Assembly (NCBI GenBank): GCA_937967375.1
Contig: CALCJF010000033.1
Location: forward strand, 1-64,000
Reading direction: 5' to 3'
Length of the DNA stretch: 64,000 bases
Origin: an uncultured Leucobacter sp.
GTDB lineage: Bacteria > Actinomycetota > Actinomycetes > Actinomycetales > Microbacteriaceae
Program-made: the position numbers and the translations under genes
The notes under the pieces: model-generated
The model's database searches: none
What the model was told of the DNA's origin: nothing
What the model saw: the letters and a program-made list of their open reading frames with translations, nothing else
Shown here: one piece after another, positions 15,032 to 23,281 of the stretch
Layout of the letters: every line of letters begins with the position of its first letter
How positions within the stretch are numbered: the stretch's first letter is position 1

Positions 15032-18000
15032 GCGCGCACCTGTTCCGTCGACCAACCCGTGTGACGGTCGCTCCAGAGCGACCCGAGCCCGAGATGATCC
15101 CCGCGCCCCCTGCCCTGACCTCTCAAGCGGGGGCAATGCCGCTGCAGTTCTTGCTGCCGCTGATCGGCGCCATCTCGAGCGTCACGATGATGGTCGTGCT
15201 GCGCGGCGGCCAGCCGCTCTTTCTCGTGCTCGCAGCCGTGGTGTTTCTCGTCGCGGTGGTCGGCGGCATCGGCTTTGCGCTGTCGTCGCGAGGTCGCGCC
15301 GCGAAGCAGGCGCGAGAGCGCCGCGAGGCCTACCTCGACTATCTCGAACGCCAGCGATCCGAGCTGCGCGAGCGCGGCGAAGCAGACCGCGAGCGCGCCC
15401 TCACCGTTCACCCCGCGCCCGCTGCGCTGCTGGGTGTGCTGCGAGACCCCGCCCGCTGCTGGGAGCGTCGGCGCACAGACGACGACTATCTCGCGGCGCG
15501 CATCGGCACCGCGGCGCTGCCGTGGTTTCAGCTCACCGTTGCTCAGGGCGAGTCGCCGGTAGAGCCGGTTGATCCTTTTCTCGAGCGCGAGGCCCAGATC
15601 GTCGCGCGCACGCTCGACCGGGTGCCCGAGATGCCCGTGACCGCAGATCTGCGCGAGGCGAGCGTCGTCTCTGTCGTCGGCGACCGTGAGCACGGCATGC
15701 AGGCGATCCGCGCGCTCATCACGCAGCTCGCCACGATGCACATGCCCGACGATCTCACCCTTGCGGCGGCCTACCCCGCCGAACGAGCCGACGATTGGGC
15801 TGGCTTCGACCTGCTGCCGCACGCTCAAGACCCCGCGCTCTTCGACGGGCCCGTTCCTGCCCGCCGTGTCGCCGGCTCGCTGGGAGAGCTCGCCGACGTG
15901 CTCGGTGCTGAGCTCGGTGCTCGCTCCGCGGCGGCCGCGGGCATGCAGCGGCGCAACCAGGTGCGCGCCCCGCACGGCCGACTCGTGATCTTCGTCGATG
16001 ATCACAACCGCACGGCCTCGACGCTGCCGCTGCCAGACGCGAACATTTCACTGAGCGAGCTCGACGTCACGGTCGTGCACCTCATCGCCGACCGCCTGCA
16101 CGAGCCCGACGATGTCGACCTGCGCATCACCGTGAGCGACGACGGTGGCACGCTCACCTCGCGAGCTTCATCGCAGACACCAGAGAACCTCGACTACGCG
16201 CCCGACGACGTCGGTGTCAGCACCCTGCTCGCCCTCGCCCGCACGATGGCCGCCTACCGCACCGTCGACGCGGTGCGGCCCGAGAGCGGCGTCGCCGAGG
16301 CATTCGACATCACCCGCCTGCTCGGCATCACCGATGTGAGCGAGATCGACCCGACAAAGCTGTGGAGCCGCCGCTCGGCGAGCGCCTTTTTGCGTGTGCC
16401 TTTCGCGATCGACGACAACGGCCGCCCGGTCTTCCTCGACCTCAAAGAAGCCGCGCAAGAGGGCATGGGCCCGCACGGCATCTGCGTCGGCGCGACCGGT
16501 TCGGGCAAGTCTGAGATGCTGCGCACGCTGCTGCTTGCGCTGGCACTCGGTCACCCGCCAGAGGATCTGAGCCTGATCCTCGTCGACTATAAAGGTGGCG
16601 CCGCGTTCGCACCCTTTGCCGGCCTGCCGCACATCGCGGGGCTCATCGACAACCTCGCAGACGACCCGCAGCTCACCACTCGCGCGCGTGCCTCGCTGCA
16701 GGGCGAGGTCGTTCGCCGCCAGCAACTGCTCAAAGATGCCGACTCGTCGCCGTCGATCACCCACTACCGCGAGCTGCGCAAGACCCGCCCCGAGCTGCCG
16801 CCGATGCCGCACCTGTTCATGGTGATCGACGAGTTCGGCGAGCTGCTGACCGCAGAGCCCGAGTTCATCGACCTGTTTCTGCAGATCGGGCGCATCGGCC
16901 GATCGATCGGCATTCACCTGCTGCTCTCGAGCCAGCGCATCGAGGCAGGCAAGCTGCGCGGCCTCGACACCTACCTCTCGTACCGGCTCGGCCTGCGCAC
17001 ATTCAGCGAGAGCGAGTCGCACGTCGTGCTCGGCACGAGTGACGCCTATCGGCTGCCGGCGATGCCGGGCTACGGCTACCTGAAGGTCGACACCTCGGTC
17101 TACAAACGCTTTCGTGCGGGCTACGTGTCTGGGCCGGTGCCGGTGCGCCGCGAGATCAATCCGGCCGAGCTCGACCGGCAGCGCGTGTTTCGCATTCCAG
17201 TGCACAACGGAATCGTCGTGCCAGACGCGATCGAGGGCGCCGATGCCGGGCCCGAGACGCCGGCGGCGCTCACTCCGCTCGAGATGGGCAACGTGCTGGT
17301 CGACGAGGCCGTGCTGCGGCTGCGCGCCGACGACCGCAAGGTGTCTTCGGCGTGGCTGCCCCCGCTGCCCGAGACGCTCGCTCTCGGGCAGGTGCTCGGC
17401 GAGCAAGAGCACGCCGCTGGCCTCACCGCGCCGATCGGCCTCATCGACGACCCTGCCCACCAGCGGCAGGAGCCGTGGCTGCTCGATCTCACCCGCGGCG
17501 GCGGCCACCTTGCGATCATCGGCAGCCCGCACTCGGGGCGCACCACCCTGCTGCGCACCATCGCCGCCTCGTTTGCGCTCACACGAACGCCTGCTGAGGT
17601 TGCGATCTACGGCATGGATCTCGCGGGCGGCGGGCTGCGGCGACTCGAACCGTTCCCACATGTCGGCGGTGTGGCGACCCGCTCCGACCCCGCGAAACTG
17701 CGCCGACTCATCGAAGAGCTCGAGGCCATGCTCGCCTCGCGCGAGCGCGTCTTCAAGAACCGTGGCATCGACTCGCTCTCGCAGCTGCGCACGCGGCACG
17801 CGGCTGGCGAGCTGCCCGAGCTGCCCGCAGCCGACGTCGTCGTGCTCGTCAACGGGTACAGCACGCTGCGCCAGGAGTTCGACGATCTCGACGCCGCCTT
17901 CACTGCGATCATGATGCGGGCGGCGACAGTCGGCATGCACCTGGTGCTGGGGTTGTCGCGGTTCAGCGACCTGCGCATCGCGCACCAGGCTTTGTTTGGC

Positions 18001-19107
18001 ACGAGGATCGAACTTCGCTTGAACGATCCGGCCGATTCGCAGGTCGACCGCACGCTTGCCCGCACGATCAAGGCCGAAACGCCGGGGCGTGCGCTCAGCG
18101 ATTCGGGCCTGCTCGGCCAGATCGCGCTCCCGGTGCTCGAGGCCGTCGAGGCGGATGCGCTCGGCGACGAGCTCGAGGCGCTCGGCCGCCGCGTCGCCGA
18201 TTCGTGGTCGGGGCCCTCGGCTGCCCCGATTCGATTGCTGCCGCAGCAGCTCGACCCGTCGGTGCTGCCAGACCCGGTCGACGAGCCAGACTCGATTCCG
18301 TTCGGCCTGCGTCAAGACACCATGGCCCCCGCGTTCTGGGAGTTCCAGCGCACCGACCAGCACCTGATCGTGCTCGGCGACGCCCGCTCGGGCAAGACGG
18401 CGGCGCTGCGCCTGATCGCGGCCGAGCTGATCGCCAGGTTCACGCCCGATGAGCTTGCGATCGCCGTGGTCGACTCGCGCGGCCACCTCGCGAGCGTCGT
18501 GCCAGACGCCTATCTCGCCGCGCACGCCCGCACCGCGGCCCAGGCCGCGGGCCTCGCCTCGTCGATCGCGACCGAGCTCGAGCGCCGACCGGGGCTCGGC
18601 GGCCGCGGCCGCGCCAAGGCGCCCCGCGTCGTGCTGTTCGTCGACGACCACGACATCATCAGCGCTGGAGGCATCGAACACCTCGCGGCTCTCGCGCCGC
18701 ATCTGCCGACGGCGCGAGACAGCCGTTTTCACATCGTGCTCTCTCGCCCCGTTGCGGGTTCGGTGCGCGCGATGTTCAGCCCCTTCTTGCAGGGCATACG
18801 CGACACCGGCGGCGCGATGCTCGTGCTGTCTGGCGATCGCAGCGAGGGCCAGATTCTGCCCCGCCTCTACGCCGAGCGATTCTCGCCGGGCCGCGGCCGA
18901 TATGCGCGTCGCGGCGAGGCGCCCTTCGTCGCCCAGGTCGCGCACCTCCCGGCACCCCCAGAAGAGGAATCGCCGGTGTTTGACGCCGACGCAGCAGCGG
19001 ATGGCACCTCGAGCGGCGAGAGCCCGGGCGGCGAGGGTACGGGCGGTGAGGCGGCAAACCGTCGCGTCGTGAGCGGCCATACCCGGCCTATGGAGGATCC
19101 AGTATGA
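15028..19107 (+). CDS. EccC-like type VII secretion FtsK/SpoIIIE ATPase
   Basis: A 1359-residue protein started at ATG 15028 (MSAHLFRRP) in an ATGA overlap; an earlier in-frame ATG at 14977 lies inside the previous gene. Two membrane helices lie at about residues 38-85, followed by a coiled segment. Three FtsK/SpoIIIE ATPase domains follow: Walker A GATGSGKS at 488-495 with ILVDYKGGA and FMVIDEFGELL; a second, GSPHSGRT at 832-839, with Arg for the lysine; and a third, GDARSGKT at 1117-1124. In EccC the first domain is the active motor and the later ones bind substrate signal sequences. The degenerate second site fits. It is the central motor for WXG100-type substrates. Confidence 0.88.
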   Translation: MSAHLFRRPTRVTVAPERPEPEMIPAPPALTSQAGAMPLQFLLPLIGAISSVTMMVVLRGGQPLFLVLAAVVFLVAVVGGIGFALSSRGRAAKQARERREAYLDYLERQRSELRERGEADRERALTVHPAPAALLGVLRDPARCWERRRTDDDYLAARIGTAALPWFQLTVAQGESPVEPVDPFLEREAQIVARTLDRVPEMPVTADLREASVVSVVGDREHGMQAIRALITQLATMHMPDDLTLAAAYPAERADDWAGFDLLPHAQDPALFDGPVPARRVAGSLGELADVLGAELGARSAAAAGMQRRNQVRAPHGRLVIFVDDHNRTASTLPLPDANISLSELDVTVVHLIADRLHEPDDVDLRITVSDDGGTLTSRASSQTPENLDYAPDDVGVSTLLALARTMAAYRTVDAVRPESGVAEAFDITRLLGITDVSEIDPTKLWSRRSASAFLRVPFAIDDNGRPVFLDLKEAAQEGMGPHGICVGATGSGKSEMLRTLLLALALGHPPEDLSLILVDYKGGAAFAPFAGLPHIAGLIDNLADDPQLTTRARASLQGEVVRRQQLLKDADSSPSITHYRELRKTRPELPPMPHLFMVIDEFGELLTAEPEFIDLFLQIGRIGRSIGIHLLLSSQRIEAGKLRGLDTYLSYRLGLRTFSESESHVVLGTSDAYRLPAMPGYGYLKVDTSVYKRFRAGYVSGPVPVRREINPAELDRQRVFRIPVHNGIVVPDAIEGADAGPETPAALTPLEMGNVLVDEAVLRLRADDRKVSSAWLPPLPETLALGQVLGEQEHAAGLTAPIGLIDDPAHQRQEPWLLDLTRGGGHLAIIGSPHSGRTTLLRTIAASFALTRTPAEVAIYGMDLAGGGLRRLEPFPHVGGVATRSDPAKLRRLIEELEAMLASRERVFKNRGIDSLSQLRTRHAAGELPELPAADVVVLVNGYSTLRQEFDDLDAAFTAIMMRAATVGMHLVLGLSRFSDLRIAHQALFGTRIELRLNDPADSQVDRTLARTIKAETPGRALSDSGLLGQIALPVLEAVEADALGDELEALGRRVADSWSGPSAAPIRLLPQQLDPSVLPDPVDEPDSIPFGLRQDTMAPAFWEFQRTDQHLIVLGDARSGKTAALRLIAAELIARFTPDELAIAVVDSRGHLASVVPDAYLAAHARTAAQAAGLASSIATELERRPGLGGRGRAKAPRVVLFVDDHDIISAGGIEHLAALAPHLPTARDSRFHIVLSRPVAGSVRAMFSPFLQGIRDTGGAMLVLSGDRSEGQILPRLYAERFSPGRGRYARRGEAPFVAQVAHLPAPPEEESPVFDADAAADGTSSGESPGGEGTGGEAANRRVVSGHTRPMEDPV

Positions 19108-19649
19108 GCACGCTGACCTTTCTTGGGGCCGACGGCGGCTGCGGCACCACCACGTTGGCGGCGCTCAGTGCGCAGCTGCTTGCAAAGCATGCGAGGCGGG
19201 TGCCGACCATGGTTGCCGAAGATCCCGAGGTCTTCACCGCGCGCCTCGGCGAGCTGCCCCAGGTCGCCCACGCGAGCGAGGACCAGCTCGGCGAGCACGG
19301 CCGCTACTCTGCGGCGAAGGCGACGACGGCTCTCACTGCGGGCCGACTGATCGTTGTCGGTGCGGCGACCCCGCGCGGGCTCGCCTCGCTTGCCGAGGCG
19401 CTCGACGATATCGCACGGCGCTTCGGGCAGGCAGGTCTGAACCGCACGCTGCCGGTGCAGTGCGCGGCGTTCGGGGTTGGCGGGGTGCCGCCCGCAGACT
19501 CCCGCACCTTCAGACTGCCGTTCGACCCCAGTCTCGTGCCAGGGGGGCCGGTCTCTGACGTGCTGCCGCAGCTGCGCGCGGGCACCGAGCGAATGCTTCG
19601 GCAGCAGTGGCTGCCAGTGCTGGCAGAGAGCTTCGCCGCCTCGCGGTGA
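19104..19649 (+). CDS. MinD/ParA-like protein with degenerate P-loop (copy 2)
   Basis: A 181-residue protein starting in an ATGA overlap with the EccC-like gene. The N-terminus MSTLTFLGADGGCGTTTLA has the strand and loop of a MinD/ParA deviant Walker A. The expected K-G-G-x-G-K-[ST]-[ST] reads D-G-G-C-G-T-T-T (10-17), so both lysines are absent. A later strand (AGRLIVVGAATPRGLASL) is typical of the fold. With the gene at 14270 this makes two lysine-less MinD-like proteins flanking the ATPase. A structural or heterodimer role is inferred. Confidence 0.55.
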   Translation: MSTLTFLGADGGCGTTTLAALSAQLLAKHARRVPTMVAEDPEVFTARLGELPQVAHASEDQLGEHGRYSAAKATTALTAGRLIVVGAATPRGLASLAEALDDIARRFGQAGLNRTLPVQCAAFGVGGVPPADSRTFRLPFDPSLVPGGPVSDVLPQLRAGTERMLRQQWLPVLAESFAASR

Positions 19650-19683
19650 AACGAAGGTCAACCGGCTCACTACACTTGAGCCT

Positions 19684-20820
19684 GTGAGTAGCCAAGGCAA
19701 AGCAGCAGCGCAAACACCGCAGCAGGTGCCGACCGCGCCTCGCGCCCGAGTCGCCGTGTGGGACAACGCCCGCTTCGTGCTGATTCTGCTCGTCGTGGTC
19801 GCGCACATGGTGTCGACCGTGCGCACCCAGACCTCCTTCGGCTACGGGCTCTACGTCTTCATCTACCTCTTTCACATGCCGGCCATGATCGGTCTGGCCG
19901 GTCTCTTCTCGAAGGCCGACGCGACCACGAAGACGGTGCGTTCGACCGCTCAACTGCTCATCACCTGGCTGACGTGGGAGGTCATCTGGGCACTCATCCA
20001 CTTCTTCGTGAACGGCCAGGGCATCTCGAAGAACTGGCTCGTCGCGCCTGCCTGGTCGTTGTGGTTCTTGGTGACCCTCGCCACGATGCGCATTCTGCTG
20101 CCCTACATCGTGCGCCTGCGGCACCCGCTGCTGTTCTCGATCGTGCTCGCGCTCGTCGCGGGTCTCAGCCCCGCGATCGGCACCCAGTTCTCGGCATCGC
20201 GCACCCTCTGCTTCATGCCGTTCTTCGTCGCGGGCTGGCTCGTCACGAACCGCGGCTGGCTGCGGGGCCAGTGGTTCGAGCGACCCGACCGCAGCACACG
20301 CCTCATTGCGGCCGGCCTGCTCGGCGTGGTCGCGCTCGCCGTCGCCGTGCTCGCACCGCTGCGCGACCTCTGGCGCATCGACACCTGGATCGTGTGGCGC
20401 GACGACTACGCTTGGCTGTTTGCCGACGCCCCGATCATGGGGTGGGCGCCGAGCGAGTGGTGGACTATCGCGCTGGGTGGCGCGGGGGTGCGACTCGCGC
20501 TCATCGTTGTCGCCGCCGCGATGACGCTCGCCCTGCTGCTGCTCGTGCCGCGGGGCCACAGCGTGATCACCGTGTGGGGCACACGCACGCTCTACGTCTA
20601 CCTGCTGCACGGCCTCATCGTGCAGCTGCTGCGCGGTACGGGTGCGGTCGCATGGTTCGGCAAGTTCGGCGACGCCGGGGTGCTGATGCTCATCGGCCTC
20701 GGCATCGCGGTCACGCTGGTGCTCTCGATGAGCTGGGTCACGAAAGTGTTCTGGCCCGTGATCGAACCGAAACTTCCGGTGCTCTTCGAAAGGGATCCCG
20801 CTGCGATAGCCTCGAAATAG
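19684..20820 (+). CDS. Membrane acyltransferase (acyltransferase 3 family)
   Basis: A 378-residue protein started at GTG 19684, seven bases after TACACT (19671-19676), so probably leaderless and with its own promoter. It has about ten membrane helices. Near the N-terminus WDNARFVLILLVVVAHM includes the conserved His of the acyltransferase 3 family, and FIYLFHMPAMIGLAGLF follows in the usual place. These enzymes O-acylate sugars or cell-wall polymers at the membrane. The tail contains a TLYVYLLHG segment that is also typical. The substrate is unknown. Its link to the secretion locus is only proximity. Confidence 0.75.
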   Translation: MSSQGKAAAQTPQQVPTAPRARVAVWDNARFVLILLVVVAHMVSTVRTQTSFGYGLYVFIYLFHMPAMIGLAGLFSKADATTKTVRSTAQLLITWLTWEVIWALIHFFVNGQGISKNWLVAPAWSLWFLVTLATMRILLPYIVRLRHPLLFSIVLALVAGLSPAIGTQFSASRTLCFMPFFVAGWLVTNRGWLRGQWFERPDRSTRLIAAGLLGVVALAVAVLAPLRDLWRIDTWIVWRDDYAWLFADAPIMGWAPSEWWTIALGGAGVRLALIVVAAAMTLALLLLVPRGHSVITVWGTRTLYVYLLHGLIVQLLRGTGAVAWFGKFGDAGVLMLIGLGIAVTLVLSMSWVTKVFWPVIEPKLPVLFERDPAAIASK

Positions 20821-20865
20821 TCGCGACGCGGGCCCCAGCTCGCGTTTGATTGAGTCGGAGGCCGC

Positions 20866-22539
20866 ATGAGCAAGGCGCAGCGGAGGCGGCGGTCAGGGAT
20901 GCTCACCGCAGCGTGCGCCGCTGTGCTCGCGACCACGGTATCTCTGTCGGCGTGCTCTCCAGAACCAGTCGCCGGGTGGCAGCCCCGGGGCTTCTCGCCG
21001 GTGCCAGGCATCGAGCTCGCCGGTGGACTGGGCGAGCACACCAGCGGTAGCCCAGAGGGCGATGCCGGCATGGCGAACATCGTCGATGGCGAGGCAGGCT
21101 CGGGCGAGGATCGCGGCCCAGCAGGCGGCGCGGGCTCGCTGGTCGCAGCCGCTCAGAAGCAGCTCGGCCTCTACACTGGCCGCATTCGCAACGACGAGGC
21201 GGGCGTGGCCGCGCGCTTCATCTACATTCCCGGAGTGCCCGCGTTCAATGAGCGTGTGAATCAAGAGATTCGCGCGGCGATCGCGGCCACGGGCAAGACC
21301 TACACGCCGAGGGTGTATTCGCCAGAGAAAGGCCGAACTGAGCGAGGCTGTGTGCCCGGATCCTCTTCGTGGCCAGCACAAGACGTGCTGAGCAGGGTCG
21401 AAACCGGTCCAGCGGGCGGCGCAGGCACCGCCCTGGTGTGCGACGTCGCCGGTGCATACGGCGACCTCATCGAGGTGCGACTGCGCGCGGTCGCCGGCGA
21501 CGCGAGCGCCGTGACTTCAGACGAACTCACCGTGCTGTTCGTGAACGTCAAGTCCGGGCAGATACTGCAGATCGCGAATCAGTGGAGCACCGAGGCGGCC
21601 CCCGCGCTCTGGCGGGCCATCGTAGAGCTGCTGCGCCGAGAGGCTGGGGCGCTGAGCACTGCGCCGATCCTCGACCCTGATGCGCAGCAGCTCGCACTCG
21701 CTGACGCGGCGTTGCAGGCTGCCGCAACCGACGACGATGGCAGCCTCGTCGTCACGGTGCCGGCCGGAATCGCGTCGCCCGAGCTCGCCGGGCTCGGCAT
21801 CGAATCGACCACGGATCCGATCGAACTGCGCATCGACCCCGTCACCGCGAGCACCTGGGCGAATGACGAGTACGCGCGCCTGCACGCTGAAATCGGCAAG
21901 CCGTTCGTGGGGCTCACCGCCAGCGTCGCGTCGCTGCCGATCGACTGCGCGCTGATCCCTTGCGTTGCCGTCACGTACGACGACGGGCCGGGCGAACTCA
22001 CCCCGAAGCTGCTGCAGACGTTGACCGACGAAGGGGCGCGAGCGACCTTCTTCATGCTCAGCTCGCACGCGACTTCGTACCCAGACGTGGTGAAGCAGGC
22101 GCTCGCCGCAGGCAACGAAATCGCGACGCACACGGTGAATCACCCCGACCTCACGACGCTGCCGCTGCCCGAGGCGAAGGCCCAGGTGCTCGACTCGGCC
22201 GCAGCGATCAGCCGCATTACTGGCAAGCCCGTCACGATGTTTCGGCCGCCGTATGGTGAGGTGAACGACGCCATCTTGACCGAGGCCGGCATGCCGGCGA
22301 TTCTCTGGAACGTCGACACGAACGATTGGCGCGAGCCGGGACAGGCCGCGCTCATCGAGCGGTCGGCGGGGGTCGCAGGCCCGGGCGACATCATTCTCTT
22401 TCACGACACGCACGCCGACACGGTCGAGGCAGCGGGCGCTGTGGTGCGCGGCCTGCACGATCGCGGGCTCGAGCTGGTCACGGTGACGCAGCTGTTCGGC
22501 GGGCAGGTTCCGGGTAGTGGCAAGGTGAGGTCGCGATGA
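20866..22539 (+). CDS. Lipoprotein polysaccharide deacetylase (NodB domain)
   Basis: A 557-residue protein with a GTCGGAGG ribosome site. Residues 1-31 are a lipoprotein signal ending LSAC, so it is anchored outside the membrane. The middle (about 100-340) resembles the extracytoplasmic domain that often precedes NodB in Gram-positive peptidoglycan deacetylases. The C-terminal NodB domain has TYDDGP (motif 1 with catalytic and metal Asp), HTVNH (metal His pair), RPPYG, the WNVDTNDW strand and FHDTH. Likely substrates are N-acetylated cell-wall glycans. It overlaps the next gene by 4 bases. Local wall remodelling for the secretion machine is possible but unproven. Confidence 0.85.
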   Translation: MSKAQRRRRSGMLTAACAAVLATTVSLSACSPEPVAGWQPRGFSPVPGIELAGGLGEHTSGSPEGDAGMANIVDGEAGSGEDRGPAGGAGSLVAAAQKQLGLYTGRIRNDEAGVAARFIYIPGVPAFNERVNQEIRAAIAATGKTYTPRVYSPEKGRTERGCVPGSSSWPAQDVLSRVETGPAGGAGTALVCDVAGAYGDLIEVRLRAVAGDASAVTSDELTVLFVNVKSGQILQIANQWSTEAAPALWRAIVELLRREAGALSTAPILDPDAQQLALADAALQAAATDDDGSLVVTVPAGIASPELAGLGIESTTDPIELRIDPVTASTWANDEYARLHAEIGKPFVGLTASVASLPIDCALIPCVAVTYDDGPGELTPKLLQTLTDEGARATFFMLSSHATSYPDVVKQALAAGNEIATHTVNHPDLTTLPLPEAKAQVLDSAAAISRITGKPVTMFRPPYGEVNDAILTEAGMPAILWNVDTNDWREPGQAALIERSAGVAGPGDIILFHDTHADTVEAAGAVVRGLHDRGLELVTVTQLFGGQVPGSGKVRSR

Positions 22540-23147
22540 GCGTGGGGGAGCGTATCGTGCCGCGCTTTGCCGAGCGCCGCTGGCCGCAGTTCGCCGCCGC
22601 GATTCTCGGCTCGGTGCTGAGTCTCGGGCTGCTCGCGTTGCTGCTGGTGCCCTCGCTCACGAGTGTGGCGGCGGCCCGGGTGGTCGAGGATCCTCAGCCC
22701 TTTGCGATCGGCACCGCCCACGAGATCGAGCCCCCGGCGGGCTGGTCGGTGCAGCCCCTCGTTGATCGCGGAGCGTTGCTGCCCGGCGAAGGGCTCGTGC
22801 TGCGCTCGCCCGATCGCGTGCTCACCGTCTCGCTGCGGGCGGCGTTGCCCGACGAGCGGCTCGTGAGCGGCAGCGAGAGCCACGAAGACGCGACCGCGAG
22901 CAACACCGTCGCTGGCCGAGTGCTCACCGAAACGCTCGAGAACGGTGCCGAGCTGCGCCACGGCAGCTCGAGCGTCGACGGTCATTTTGTCGCGGTGCTG
23001 CGGTTGCCTGGGGATGGGGGTGCCAACGGCACCGACGGTACTGGCCCCTCGGTATTCATCGAGGCGCGAACCGATGACCCCAAGGTGCTCGACGACTACC
23101 GCGCCGAGCTCGCGGCGCTTCTGCTCGACGTACGCGCCGCAGGCTGA
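22536..23147 (+). CDS. Membrane-anchored hypothetical protein
   Basis: A 203-residue protein in an ATGA overlap with the deacetylase gene. One membrane helix (about residues 18-42) is followed by an extracytoplasmic domain of ~160 residues containing PPAGWSVQPLV and a terminal ARTDDPKVLDDYRAELAALL helix. I recognise no family. The coupling suggests a partner for the deacetylase or the secretion locus. It ends before a strong terminator hairpin. Confidence 0.6.
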   Translation: MSVGERIVPRFAERRWPQFAAAILGSVLSLGLLALLLVPSLTSVAAARVVEDPQPFAIGTAHEIEPPAGWSVQPLVDRGALLPGEGLVLRSPDRVLTVSLRAALPDERLVSGSESHEDATASNTVAGRVLTETLENGAELRHGSSSVDGHFVAVLRLPGDGGANGTDGTGPSVFIEARTDDPKVLDDYRAELAALLLDVRAAG

Positions 23148-23243
23148 GCCTGGCCTCCGAAACTGGCGTTCGCTCGGGTCAACATCTCTTCGATATCTCG
23201 CGTGTGTTGCCAAATATGCCATTTCAGCGCCGTTTTGGCACAT

Positions 23244-23268
23244 CCGCCCGCACACGCGGGCGGTTCTT
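23244..23268 (+). terminator. Rho-independent terminator after the secretion/deacetylase genes
   Basis: CCGCCCGC and GCGGGCGG form a perfect 8-bp stem with an ACAC loop, followed by TTCTT. It lies between convergent genes. Confidence 0.8.
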
Positions 23269-23281
23269 GCGGCCTTCGCGG

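Noticed and set aside
16168..19080. 970-codon open frame antisense to the EccC-like gene
   Set aside because: It mirrors a strongly supported gene in high-G/C DNA, has no ribosome site or recognisable domain, and is rich in Arg, Ala and Gly as antisense shadows are.
23209..23240. TGCCAAA...TTTTGGCA hairpin as a second terminator
   Set aside because: The arms are short with a long loop and no T-run; the CCGCCCGC hairpin just after it is a much better terminator.
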